Shown piece after piece: positions 25,321 through 32,925 of a DNA stretch of 64,000 bases. A program made the position numbers and the translations under genes. Origin of the DNA: an uncultured Lachnospiraceae bacterium (lineage in GTDB: Bacteria > Bacillota > Clostridia > Lachnospirales > Lachnospiraceae); NCBI GenBank assembly GCA_910579805.1, contig CAJTWM010000004.1, positions 1-64,000 of the forward strand. Direction: 5' to 3'. The notes under the pieces are model-generated. The model made no database searches. It saw only the letters and a list, made by a program, of their open reading frames with translations, and was not told the DNA's origin. Numbering within the stretch: the stretch's first letter is position 1; each line of letters starts with the position of its first letter.

Positions 25321-25806
25321 ATGGGTAAAAAAATATGGTGTGCGAAGGTAAACGTAGATGGAGAATTAAAAGATGTTTCGGAAATTTATGTAGGTGAAAA
25401 TGGAAGGGTCGTCAGGAAATATAAGCGAAAAGTAGAATTGGTGGAAGACGGAGTGGATGGGGGTGAACTGGACTATAGCAGTAATATAAAAAGAGAATAT
25501 ATAGACGAAGCATTACGGCTTACATATGGAGGTGCATTTGATGAATTTGCGGGGGGATGGATCATAACGCTGCCACAATACTACAAAGAAATAAGCATTG
25601 AGTTAAAAACAACCGGAAATGCTTCATTGACTTTTATGAACAGTTTTGGTGAAACTGACAGCGTGACAGTTAGAACGAATGGTTATGAAATCCATAGCTT
25701 TATTTTTGCAGGAGTGCAGAAAAGAAAACTGAGCTGTTCATTTGGTAGAGGAAATACGGATCCGGGAGAAATTTACATTAAAAATTTATATGGATTAAGA
25801 GGATAA
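25321..25806 (+). CDS. Hypothetical tail-region protein
   Basis: 161 residues, beginning directly after the preceding stop. MGKKIWCAKVNVDGELKDVSE at the N-terminus (shortened) resembles short linker modules of phage fibres (VGENGRVVRKYK), followed by a beta-rich part with alternating polar and hydrophobic residues (FGETDSVTVRTNGYEIHSF), which could be a carbohydrate-binding-like sandwich. Unrecognised beyond this. Probably a further fibre component given its neighbours. Confidence 0.5.
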   Translation: MGKKIWCAKVNVDGELKDVSEIYVGENGRVVRKYKRKVELVEDGVDGGELDYSSNIKREYIDEALRLTYGGAFDEFAGGWIITLPQYYKEISIELKTTGNASLTFMNSFGETDSVTVRTNGYEIHSFIFAGVQKRKLSCSFGRGNTDPGEIYIKNLYGLRG

Positions 25807-25850
25807 GGAGGCCTGAAGGTCTTTTTATTTTTAATTTGAGGAGGATAGGA

Positions 25851-26114
25851 ATGAACGAAGCACTAATAACAGGAGCAGTGGCAATCATTGTAAGCCTGAT
25901 CAGTGGGTTGTTTCAAATGAGGCAGGTACAGAAACAGAACGATAAGACCGTTGCGCTGATCGACTATAAGCTTGACGAGCTGACAAAGAGGGTAGACAAG
26001 CATAACAGTGTTGTTGAACGAACATACAAGCTGGAAGAGTTGACCGCACTGCAGGAGGAAAAAATCAAGGTAGCAAACCACCGCATAAATGATTTGGAGA
26101 AAGACAGTGATTAG
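25851..26114 (+). CDS. Small membrane-anchored coiled-coil protein (XhlA-like)
   Basis: 87 residues from ATG 25851 with GAGGAGGATAGGA. One N-terminal hydrophobic helix (residues 3-24, ITGAVAIIVSLISGL) and a charged heptad-like tail (LDELTKRVDKHNSVVERTYKL). This fits small lysis-cassette proteins such as XhlA-type holin partners. It follows a short AT-rich gap with a weak GGCCT/AGGTC dyad and T-run at 25809-25830 that may end the tail operon. Confidence 0.6.
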   Translation: MNEALITGAVAIIVSLISGLFQMRQVQKQNDKTVALIDYKLDELTKRVDKHNSVVERTYKLEELTALQEEKIKVANHRINDLEKDSD

Positions 26115-26417
26115 ATGAAGAAATTATTATTGAAGCGGGGATTCACGGACAGACTGTACTTTTATAATTTTGCTGCAGTGCATATGCTCATGGTGGCGAT
26201 CCTTACTATTACAGCATTGAGCGGGGCACTTGGAGTCACGGACTTGTCACCGTTTAGTAACATCACGCAATATGCATACATGGAATTAGGTTTGCATACA
26301 GGGTTCATTGTATGGAAAGCAAAAGAAGAAAACAGCAGGAAATACAGGTTTGGAACAGACAAAAATAAAAAAGTTGCACCGGTGCAACCGGAAGAAATGG
26401 AGGAAGAGGAATTATGA
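26115..26417 (+). CDS. Small integral membrane protein of the lysis cassette
   Basis: 100 residues starting right after the preceding stop. Two hydrophobic stretches (about 17-40 and 50-68) are followed by a charged tail (KNKKVAPVQPEEMEEEEL). Holins often have this layout, but no family motif is recognised. With the LLH-type holin 300 bases on, it may be a second holin or an antiholin. It overlaps the next gene by four bases. Confidence 0.5.
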   Translation: MKKLLLKRGFTDRLYFYNFAAVHMLMVAILTITALSGALGVTDLSPFSNITQYAYMELGLHTGFIVWKAKEENSRKYRFGTDKNKKVAPVQPEEMEEEEL

Positions 26418-26710
26418 AGAAACTATTTATTTCACAACCCATGAAGGATAAGACAGATGCAGAGATCATGAAGGAAAGGACTAAGATCGTTGAAGCGGCC
26501 AAGGAACGTTTTGGAGAAGTGGAAGTGATCGACAGCTTCTTTGAAAATGCACCACATGATGCAAGGCCACTGTGGTTCCTTGGAAAATCGCTGGAAATGC
26601 TGTCTGCTGCTGATTGTGCTTATTTTGCGGAAGGCTGGGAGGATTACAGGGGATGTAAGATTGAACATGAATGCGCCGTACAATATGGTATTGATATTGT
26701 AAGCGAGTGA
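26414..26710 (+). CDS. DUF4406-like protein (nucleoside deoxyribosyltransferase fold)
   Basis: 98 residues. KKLFISQPMKDKTDAEI at the start and CAYFAEGWEDYRGCKIEHECA near residue 70 (in part) are the pattern of DUF4406, small proteins related to nucleoside 2-deoxyribosyltransferases. In phages they may act on nucleotides; enzymatic activity is not established. Its place inside the lysis cassette is unusual for a nucleotide enzyme and suggests a cargo gene. Confidence 0.7.
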   Translation: MKKLFISQPMKDKTDAEIMKERTKIVEAAKERFGEVEVIDSFFENAPHDARPLWFLGKSLEMLSAADCAYFAEGWEDYRGCKIEHECAVQYGIDIVSE

Positions 26711-26730
26711 TCAGGAAAGAGAGGAAGGAT

Positions 26731-27051
26731 ATGAATGATATGAATGATATTTTATTTGAAGCCTTAAAGGCAGTATTGATACTGGCGGTCATTTTATTTA
26801 CAAGGTATGCGGTACCATGGATGAAGCAGGCTGTAGAAAACACAAAATATAATTGGATAGTGAAATGGGTCGGCATAGCAGTCAGGTCGGCGGAACAGAC
26901 CATCTTCGGGGACAAGCGTGGCGAAGAAAGGAAAGCTGTTGTCACGCAGTTCATCAAGGAGCAGCTTATAAATAAGAACATAGCGCTGTCAGACAGGCAG
27001 GTAGACGCACTGATTGAGGCGGCGGTATTCGCAATGAATGGGGGCAGATAA
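26731..27051 (+). CDS. Phage holin, LLH family
   Basis: 106 residues from ATG 26731 (AGGAAGGAT before it). One hydrophobic helix (about 7-27) is followed by an amphipathic part with WVGIAVRSAEQTIFGDKRGEER and a C-terminal helix with ALIEAAVFAMN, the LLH-holin pattern (Phage_holin_6). It would form the membrane lesion that lets the lysozyme reach the wall. The ATG of a tiny membrane protein follows two bases after its stop. Confidence 0.82.
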   Translation: MNDMNDILFEALKAVLILAVILFTRYAVPWMKQAVENTKYNWIVKWVGIAVRSAEQTIFGDKRGEERKAVVTQFIKEQLINKNIALSDRQVDALIEAAVFAMNGGR

Positions 27052-27052
27052 T

Positions 27053-27169
27053 ATGATGGGAGTCATAGGAGCTTCTTTGGCAGTATCCATTGTAGCTGTT
27101 ACGGTCCTTGCAGTAATTGGGAAAATGGTCAGTGAGTGTGCGGGATGCATGAAGGATTGGGAAGGGTGA
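27053..27169 (+). CDS. 38-residue single-pass membrane peptide in the lysis cassette
   Basis: ATG 27053 (or 27056) opens a frame to TGA 27167-27169 between holin and lysozyme genes. The product starts MMGVIGASLAVSIVAV, giving one hydrophobic helix, then KMVSECAGCMKDWEG with two cysteines. GGGGGCAG upstream could serve as ribosome binding site. Such tiny peptides next to holins may tune lysis (antiholin or holin-like). Support is position, composition and fit between two genes; no family is known to me. Confidence 0.5.
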   Translation: MMGVIGASLAVSIVAVTVLAVIGKMVSECAGCMKDWEG

Positions 27170-27176
27170 GGTACAT

Positions 27177-27806
27177 ATGGGATTAAAGACAGGGCAGGCA
27201 GGGTTAAACCTGATCAAACAGTTCGAAGGCTGCCGGCTGACGGCGTATAAATGCCCGGCGGGTGTATGGACGATCGGCTATGGACATACGTTGGGAGTCA
27301 AAGAGGGGCAGAGGATCACGCAGGAGGAGGCAGACAGGCTTCTTGTAAGCGACGTGGAAAAATATGAGAAAAAAGTAAACAAGTACCATGACAGGTATAC
27401 ATGGCGGCAGAATGAATTTGACGCGCTGGTTTCCTTCGCGTTTAACGTCGGCAGTATCGATCGGTTATCCGCTAACGGAACAAGAAGCCGGGCAGTGATA
27501 GCGGAAAAGCTTATGGCGTACAACAAGGCGGCAGGAAAGGTTCTTGCCGGGCTGACGAAAAGGAGGCAGGCAGAACAGGACCTGTTTTTACGCAAAAGCA
27601 ATGCAAGACCGACGGTCAAAAGGGGCAGCAGGGGAGAGGATGTAATTTATCTGCAGAAACAGCTTGCAGTGCTGGGGTACAGCGTCGGCAATGTGGACGG
27701 CATATTCGGGGTGAAAACACTTGAGGCTGTTAAGGCATTTCAGGCAGGGAACGGGCTTGTGGCTGACGGAATCGTCGGAAGTAAGACGTGGGGGAAAATA
27801 CAGTAG
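27177..27806 (+). CDS. Endolysin: phage lysozyme (GH24) with peptidoglycan-binding domain
   Basis: 209 residues. KQFEGCRLTAYKCPAGVWTIGYGHT (in part) holds the GH24 catalytic Glu (FEG) and the GYGHT motif; DALVSFAFNVG follows near residue 85. From residue 140 comes a PG_binding_1 repeat (GSRGEDVIYLQKQL, VDGIFGVKTLEAVKAFQ in parts). It cleaves the glycan backbone of peptidoglycan. No signal peptide, so release depends on the holin. Last gene of the prophage. Confidence 0.93.
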   Translation: MGLKTGQAGLNLIKQFEGCRLTAYKCPAGVWTIGYGHTLGVKEGQRITQEEADRLLVSDVEKYEKKVNKYHDRYTWRQNEFDALVSFAFNVGSIDRLSANGTRSRAVIAEKLMAYNKAAGKVLAGLTKRRQAEQDLFLRKSNARPTVKRGSRGEDVIYLQKQLAVLGYSVGNVDGIFGVKTLEAVKAFQAGNGLVADGIVGSKTWGKIQ

Positions 27807-27963
27807 TTTAAGCAATTTGCTGAAACAGTTTGAGTATTGGCGTTAGGAGTAATTGTAGTTATAAATGTTTGTTCATATGGATATTTGAGGCTAAGCAAAA
27901 GTAGCATAGTAGTAGCAGACAATTCAAAGATGCCGCAAAATCAAGGAATTTTGGCATTATGTC
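27807..27963 (+). other. Phage end region without a recognised gene
   Basis: 157 bases between the lysozyme stop and the tRNA fragment, AT-rich and lacking a credible start with ribosome binding site. The frame opened at 27837 runs into the tRNA fragment and is not believable. It would be the attP arm. Confidence 0.5.
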
Positions 27964-28011
27964 ATTTGACTTTTAATCAAGTTGTCCGGGGTTCGAATCC
28001 CCGATGTCTCA
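27964..28011 (+). other. attR: 3' fragment of tRNA-Lys(UUU)
   Basis: A 4-5 bp anticodon stem encloses loop CTTTTAA (anticodon TTT), then a variable loop, T-arm CGGGG-TTCGAAT-CCCCG and acceptor strand ATGTCTC with discriminator A at 28011. The 5' half (D-arm, GAGACAT acceptor strand) is absent from the preceding 75 bases, so this is not a whole tRNA. It is what remains on the distal side when a phage integrates into the 3' part of a tRNA gene. The whole tRNA is expected at attL, left of the window. Confidence 0.85.
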
Positions 28012-28017
28012 TGGAGT

Positions 28018-28062
28018 TAAAACAGTGGAAACCTATTTAATTAGAGATTTTCGCTGTTTTTT
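28018..28062 (+). terminator. Terminator formerly serving the tRNA-Lys gene
   Basis: AAAACAGTGGAAA (28019-28031) pairs with TTTTCGCTGTTTT (13 bp with two G-U pairs) and runs into T's. It lies directly after the tRNA fragment and would end prophage late transcription too. Confidence 0.75.
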
Positions 28063-28526
28063 ATTCAGAATTGTTACGATCAGAAAATCTACGGCTGTAC
28101 GCTCAGTATAATCATAACCTTTCTTATGTACTCAAAGTTACATTGCCTTTCCATGATGTAATTAAGGAGTATCATATCGCCCTGTCAGCTTTCTGGATCT
28201 TTTCGTAAACAGTCTATTCTTATTTCTTTATTTTAATTGAATATAATACAGTTATTTCGTGTGCCGACACATTTACTTTCAGATCGATGGTGCGGAATAT
28301 TTTTTGCTCCGCAAGGCAGAGGTAATGGAAATGTGCTGATATCGTTACTGACGATAACGCGGCGGATGGAAATTTGGCTAAGTAATTTAATGAAATATAA
28401 ATGTGTTAGTGCATTAGATATAACAATTTATTTAATCAAGTATTTTATCGAAGAATAAGTTATAAATTGAGTTTTTTACGTTAATTTTTATTTAATCGTT
28501 ACAGTAGGGACATAAACCCAAGTTGT
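28063..28526. other. AT-rich gap, no convincing gene
   Basis: A frame at 28237-28458 (TTG start, 73 residues) has no ribosome binding site and no recognisable product. A TGCGGA/TCCGCA stem with an AT-rich loop lies near 28289-28313. Otherwise nothing is seen. Confidence 0.4.
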
Positions 28527-28870
28527 AAGAATTTCTATTTTAGGTTAACTCCTATCCGTCCGCTTTTGCAGGCAGACATCAGGATCGTGGAAATTTCTAT
28601 TTCACTTTAACTCCCATCTGCCTGCTTCAGCAGGCGTACAAATCAGGATCGTGAAATTTTATATTTCACGTTAACTCCTATCCGCCTGCTTTAGCAGGCA
28701 TATAAATCAGGATAGAAAAATACTTAATTTCACGCTGACACCCATTTGCCTGCTTTAGCGGGCATATAAATCAGAATAGTGAAATATTTAATTTCACGCT
28801 AATATCCATCTGCTGAATTTAGCAGTCATACAAATCAGGATTATGAAATTTTTTATTTTACGGTAATTAT
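28527..28870 (+). repeat. Tandem palindromic repeat array, five 63-65 bp units plus a half unit
   Basis: Units end near 28589, 28653, 28716, 28781 and 28845. Each has two palindromes: an AT-rich one at the unit border (GTGAAAT ... ATTTCAC) and a GC-rich one inside (GCCTGCTT-AGCAGGC), joined by TAACTCCYATCYG and AAATCAGGATCG. Units differ at scattered places but keep both dyads, so paired changes are likely. The same unit occurs in inverted orientation at 32914-33056 and, decayed, at 42733-42783. It resembles BIME/REP-type chromosomal repeats rather than CRISPR (no unique spacers). No REP-associated transposase is in the window. Confidence 0.85.
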
Positions 28871-28909
28871 AGTGAAAGGATATTAAAATATATTTGTAAT
28901 TTTTCATAA

Positions 28910-28938
28910 ATGACAGAAATGATGTTCGGTGTTATAAT
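28910..28938 (+). promoter_or_regulatory. Sigma-A-type promoter for the Nudix/MGMT/ABC cluster
   Basis: ATGACA (28910-28915), 17-base spacer, TATAAT (28933-28938). The first gene begins 183 bases later. It lies just after the repeat array. Confidence 0.6.
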
Positions 28939-29120
28939 TAAAATCTGTTAATATATTTCTAAATATTAAAAGGATAATTTAGCAATATTAGGTAACATTT
29001 ATAGCAATACAGAAATAAACAAATGCTTATTATTAGGGGGATGAGAAAGCGGGTCTATGGCAAGAATTAAATCGGTGCATATTGTGAGATAGAAGATTGT
29101 ACAGAGGAGGAAGTGGTTTT

Positions 29121-29594
29121 ATGAGGATAAAAGGGGTAAAGTTTTATGAAAATGTGGAGGACGGGGTTTTAAAGTTTGCTGTAATCATTTCGACGTATCA
29201 TGGAAAATGGGTATTTTGTAAACATAGAGAAAGAAATACCTATGAGGTCCCCGGAGGGCACAGAGAGACAAATGAGGACATTTTGACAACGGCAAAGCGT
29301 GAGCTGTATGAAGAAACAGGCGCTTTGGATTATGAAATAGAACCGGTTTGCGCATATTCTGTTGTGAGGGAGGAGGAAAGCGATGAACACTTTCAGGAAG
29401 AAACTTTTGGAATGCTATATGTTGCGGATATAAAAGAACTTGAGGGGGAGCTGCACAATGAGATCGAGAACATTCTGATAACTGGGAAGTGCCCTGAAAA
29501 TTGGACTTATCCTCTTATCCAGCCTCAACTGATGAAAGAAGCGATAAAGAGAAAAATGGTGAAAGTGGCGGAAGATGCTTTGGCCTTTCAATAG
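29121..29594 (+). CDS. Nudix hydrolase
   Basis: 157 residues from ATG 29121 with GAGGAGGAAG upstream. The Nudix box is complete: GGHRETNE, seven residues, then RELYEETGA (about residues 45-68). Such enzymes cleave nucleoside diphosphates linked to another group; the substrate cannot be read from the sequence. It precedes the MGMT gene by 39 bases, suggesting a shared role in cleaning or repairing damaged nucleotides and DNA, though the pairing may be fortuitous. Confidence 0.88.
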   Translation: MRIKGVKFYENVEDGVLKFAVIISTYHGKWVFCKHRERNTYEVPGGHRETNEDILTTAKRELYEETGALDYEIEPVCAYSVVREEESDEHFQEETFGMLYVADIKELEGELHNEIENILITGKCPENWTYPLIQPQLMKEAIKRKMVKVAEDALAFQ

Positions 29595-29633
29595 AAATAG
29601 GAATGTTGTTAAAGCGCAATTGGGGAGGGAAGT

Positions 29634-30146
29634 ATGAGACATAAAGCTTATTATAAATCTCCTATCGGAATGCTTTGCATAGAAGAAGAGGAAGGGTTCA
29701 TCGTAGGATTGCATTTTGTGAAAGAAACGATTGGTAAAGGAGTAACTACTGAAGATACGGTTTATGGAGAAAAAGGCGGAATAGATACTGCAGAAGGAAA
29801 AATTTTAAGACAAGCCGTACGGCAGTTGGAAGAATATTTTTCCGGTAAAAGGACGGAATTTGAACTTCCCGTCGCATATTCCGGGACAGATTTTCAGGTC
29901 AGGGTGTGGGAAGGACTGCGGACAATTCCTTATGGGGAAACGAGAAGCTATAGCGAAATAGCGGTACAGATCGGAAACCCGAAAGCCGCAAGGGCAGTCG
30001 GAAATGCCAATAATAAAAACCGTATTTTGATCCTCGTACCGTGTCACAGAGTGATAGGAGCCAACGGAGCGTTAGTCGGTTTTGGGGCAGGACTGGACGT
30101 GAAGAAATATCTTTTGGAGTTGGAGAGGAAAAAAGAAGCGCATTGA
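29634..30146 (+). CDS. ogt: Methylated-DNA--protein-cysteine methyltransferase
   Basis: 170 residues. The active-site motif PCHRVIG near residue 138 contains the acceptor cysteine; IPYGETRSYSEIA and AARAVGNANNKN in front form the DNA-binding helix-turn-helix and the asparagine hinge. The protein takes the alkyl group from O6-methylguanine in a suicidal reaction. N-terminal domain is the short Ogt type. GGGAGGGAAGT precedes ATG 29634. Next gene begins 18 bases downstream. Confidence 0.93.
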   Translation: MRHKAYYKSPIGMLCIEEEEGFIVGLHFVKETIGKGVTTEDTVYGEKGGIDTAEGKILRQAVRQLEEYFSGKRTEFELPVAYSGTDFQVRVWEGLRTIPYGETRSYSEIAVQIGNPKAARAVGNANNKNRILILVPCHRVIGANGALVGFGAGLDVKKYLLELERKKEAH

Positions 30147-30164
30147 GTGGGAAGGGGAGAGATT

Positions 30165-31181
30165 ATGATAAAAGTAGATCACATTTCTAAGGACTTTATA
30201 TCGCCTAAGAAATATCCGGGACTGAAGGGAGCCGTTAAAGGACTTTTTTCCAGTGAGAAGACAGTAAAAACAGCAGTAGACGATATTTCCTTTACAATTC
30301 AAAAGGGTGAGATAGTCGGATATATCGGAAGTAACGGCGCAGGAAAATCAACCACCATAAAAATGATGACGGGAATCCTGACGCCGACAAGAGGGGAATG
30401 TACGGTGGCGGGAATCGATCCTAATAAACGACGTAAAGAAAACGCGCAGAATATCGGCGTCGTGTTTGGACAAAGAACCCAGCTTTGGTGGGATCTTCCG
30501 TTGAGCGAATCTTTTACGATCTTAAAGGAAATCTATAATGTATCGGATGATGATTACGCAGAACGGATGGAGTTTTTAAACAGGGTGTTGGAACTGCAGG
30601 AATTTTTTGACAGACCGGTAAGGACGCTTTCATTAGGACAGCGTATGAGGGCGGATCTGGGCGCGGCATTATTACATAATCCCAAAGTCCTCTATCTGGA
30701 TGAACCGACGATCGGGCTGGATCTTGTCGTAAAGGATAATATCAGGGAGGCAATTAAAGAGATCAATGAAAAGTATCAGACAACGGTTATTTTGACCACA
30801 CATGATATCGGCGATATAGAAGAGCTTTGCAGCAGAATCATCATTATAGATGAGGGAAAGAAAATTTATGACGGTTCCCTGACAGAGTTAAAAGATATTT
30901 ACGGAACGAAAAGAGAGGTTTCTATGGAGATCAAACAGCCTGAGAAGGTTAAAGAACTTCATTTTGCAAGATTGTTCGGGGTAGAAGAAGAGGATTGCAG
31001 GTCAGAGTTTGACAAAGAAAACAGTGTTTTATGTGTGACTTTCGATAAGCATAAGATACAGGCGCCTCAGGTGCTTTCGGCAGTGATGGATGTAGCAGAA
31101 GTAACGGACGTGCAGATACAGGAAACCGAATTAGCTGAGATCGTGAGAGAGATTTATCATCATGGCGTTATAGAAAGGTAA
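30165..31181 (+). CDS. ABC-2 exporter ATPase
   Basis: 338 residues from ATG 30165 (GGGGAG before it). Walker A GSNGAGKST near residue 60, Q-loop FGQRTQLWWDLP, signature LSLGQRMR, Walker B VLYLDEPT, H-loop THD. The Q-loop text and long C-terminal part (about 240-338) are typical of the family that pairs with ABC2_membrane_6-type permeases (YhaQ/NatA-like). The two permease genes follow at once. Substrate unknown. Confidence 0.92.
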   Translation: MIKVDHISKDFISPKKYPGLKGAVKGLFSSEKTVKTAVDDISFTIQKGEIVGYIGSNGAGKSTTIKMMTGILTPTRGECTVAGIDPNKRRKENAQNIGVVFGQRTQLWWDLPLSESFTILKEIYNVSDDDYAERMEFLNRVLELQEFFDRPVRTLSLGQRMRADLGAALLHNPKVLYLDEPTIGLDLVVKDNIREAIKEINEKYQTTVILTTHDIGDIEELCSRIIIIDEGKKIYDGSLTELKDIYGTKREVSMEIKQPEKVKELHFARLFGVEEEDCRSEFDKENSVLCVTFDKHKIQAPQVLSAVMDVAEVTDVQIQETELAEIVREIYHHGVIER

Positions 31182-31204
31182 TTTAGGAGAATGGGAGGAG
31201 TATT

Positions 31205-32023
31205 ATGAGAAAGAGTCTGAAGATCTATTTACCGTTTACCCTAAATGAACTGAAACGGCAAATGGCCTATAAAGGAGCATTTTATCTGTTTATCCTGATC
31301 AGTATGTTTGGCGCGTTTATCAATTATTATTTATGGATGGCGATTTATAGCAGTTCGGATAAGACAACTCTTGGAGGGATGACGCAGAATGAGATGATAG
31401 TTTATGTTTTTATGGTTTATGTTACGTCTTCGGTAGTATCGATCTCTATAGCGAATTTTGTCAGCGATGATGTGGTAAAAGGTACGGTAGCGATGAACCT
31501 GATCAGACCGATCGATTATCGGCTGAGTCTGATCTCCCGCGCGGCAGGAAATATGATATATCATTTTTTGGTACCGTCCGTTTTCATTTGGATCGGAGTA
31601 GAGATCTACAAGGTTAAAGTGTTTGGCCTGCCGGCGGTTTCCGTTTGGAATATTCTTTTGTATTTGTCAAGCTGTGTCATGAGTTTTCTCATTTATGTGT
31701 TATTTGATTTTTGTTTCGGAATGATCGCTTTTTTTACGACCTATATTTTTGGACTTATGATGATAAAAAATGCTTTGCTGGGATTTTTGACAGGTCAATT
31801 GATCCCGATCAGTTTCTTTCCGGAGGTTCTGCAGAGAGCATTTGATTTTCTGCCTTTTTCGTCCATGGTCTATACGCCGGTGATGATCTATTTGGGGAAA
31901 TATAGCGGAAAAATGTTGGGATTTATGCTGATCAGACAGGCAGTATGGGTCATACTCTTATATGTGCTTGGCAGTTTGATTTGGAAAAAAGTAACAAAGA
32001 GATTAGTCGTGCTTGGCGGGTAG
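31205..32023 (+). CDS. ABC-2 family permease, subunit 1
   Basis: 272 residues with GGGAGGAGT before ATG 31205. Six hydrophobic segments can be drawn; LNELKRQMAYKGAFYLF at the start and GQLIPISFFPEVLQRAFDFLPF near residue 200 are typical of the two-permease ABC-2 exporters (DUF990-like). It works with the ATPase upstream and the second permease downstream, likely as a heterodimeric exporter in the cytoplasmic membrane. Confidence 0.85.
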   Translation: MRKSLKIYLPFTLNELKRQMAYKGAFYLFILISMFGAFINYYLWMAIYSSSDKTTLGGMTQNEMIVYVFMVYVTSSVVSISIANFVSDDVVKGTVAMNLIRPIDYRLSLISRAAGNMIYHFLVPSVFIWIGVEIYKVKVFGLPAVSVWNILLYLSSCVMSFLIYVLFDFCFGMIAFFTTYIFGLMMIKNALLGFLTGQLIPISFFPEVLQRAFDFLPFSSMVYTPVMIYLGKYSGKMLGFMLIRQAVWVILLYVLGSLIWKKVTKRLVVLGG

Positions 32024-32109
32024 TAGGGCCTAACGGGTATAGATTTAAAGGCTGCGCGTTTCAGGCAGGGTGTATCGTGAATATTTGTTAAAATACGGGC
32101 GGAGTAAGA

Positions 32110-32925
32110 ATGGGGATTATTGTTATGAATAAATGTAAACGTTATCTGCGTCTTTATAGGGTATTGGTATCGCAGTTTTTAAAAACGATCATGCAGTCAA
32201 AGGTTGACTTTTTAATGGGACTGTTCGGTTTTTTCTTTTCACAGATTATAGGGATCGCTTTTTTATATTTGGTATTTCAGCAGATTCCGTCATTACAGGG
32301 ATGGACGCTGGATCAACTGATCTTTATTTATGGATTTGCGCAGATTCCGAGAGGGATCGATCATCTTTTTACCGATAATATTTGGTTGGTAGCATGGAGA
32401 CTTGTCGTTAACGGGGATTTTGACCGGTATATGTTACGGCCGATGAATATTTTCTTTCAGGTCATTGCCGAAAAATTGCAGCCGGATGCGATGGGGGAAT
32501 TGTTAGTGGGCGTGATCCTTGTGGTCCGCTCTTTGACGAGAGGGGTATTGATCGTAGACGGACCGCATGTGGTTCTGTTTTTCGTATCGATTTTTGCAGG
32601 CGCCCTGATCTATACGTCGATCAAACTATTTTTTGCGGGACTGGCATTTTGGATCAAGATCAGCGGTCCGTTTTTACAGGTGGCATATCAGATGTCGGAT
32701 TTTGCAAAATATCCGACAGAGATCTATGCGCGGGGAATCCGTTTTCTGATCACTTGGGTGATTCCGTTTGCGTTTGTAGCGTATTTGCCGGCCAGTTTTT
32801 TCTTAAAGGCAGGGACATCTGCCATGATCATAGGGATTGAATGCGGTATTGCGGTCTTATTTTGGTGTATTGCATATGCGGTGTTTGAAAGAGGAACGCA
32901 TGTATATGAAAGCGCTGGGAATTAG
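32110..32925 (+). CDS. ABC-2 family permease, subunit 2
   Basis: 271 residues from ATG 32110 (GGAG five bases before; ATG 32125 is an alternative). Six hydrophobic segments; YGFAQIPRGIDHLFTDNIW and RYMLRPMNIFFQVIAE are diagnostic for ABC2_membrane_6. The final codons and TAG stop lie inside an inverted copy of the chromosomal palindromic repeat, so the original C-terminus may have been altered by repeat insertion. A 157-bp piece of this gene (32637-32793) is duplicated at 33905-34061. Confidence 0.85.
   Translation: MGIIVMNKCKRYLRLYRVLVSQFLKTIMQSKVDFLMGLFGFFFSQIIGIAFLYLVFQQIPSLQGWTLDQLIFIYGFAQIPRGIDHLFTDNIWLVAWRLVVNGDFDRYMLRPMNIFFQVIAEKLQPDAMGELLVGVILVVRSLTRGVLIVDGPHVVLFFVSIFAGALIYTSIKLFFAGLAFWIKISGPFLQVAYQMSDFAKYPTEIYARGIRFLITWVIPFAFVAYLPASFFLKAGTSAMIIGIECGIAVLFWCIAYAVFERGTHVYESAGN

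Larger units (their letters stand above)
1..28011. mobile_element. Prophage, right-hand part (integrated at tRNA-Lys)
   Basis: All genes lie on the plus strand in the usual order of a Firmicutes siphovirus: replication/modification, late regulator, terminase, portal, capsid, connectors, tail, lysis. The right end is a tRNA-Lys 3' fragment at 27964-28011, read as attR. The integrase, repressor and attL are not in the window. Genes are closely packed and every structural gene appears open, so the late half looks intact. That it is inducible cannot be judged from this part. Confidence 0.93.

Noticed and set aside
27939-28011. Complete tRNA-Lys gene
   Set aside because: Only the anticodon arm, T-arm and 3' acceptor strand fit; no D-arm or matching GAGACAT 5' strand is present.
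27837-28040. 67-residue open frame across the tRNA fragment
   Set aside because: It reads through attR and the T-arm; composition and position show chance coding.
28237-28458. 73-residue open frame as a gene
   Set aside because: TTG start without a ribosome binding site, no recognisable features, and it lies in an AT-rich gap.
28527-28870. CRISPR array
   Set aside because: The repeats abut with no unique spacers, units are 63-65 bp and differ from each other, and no cas genes are present.
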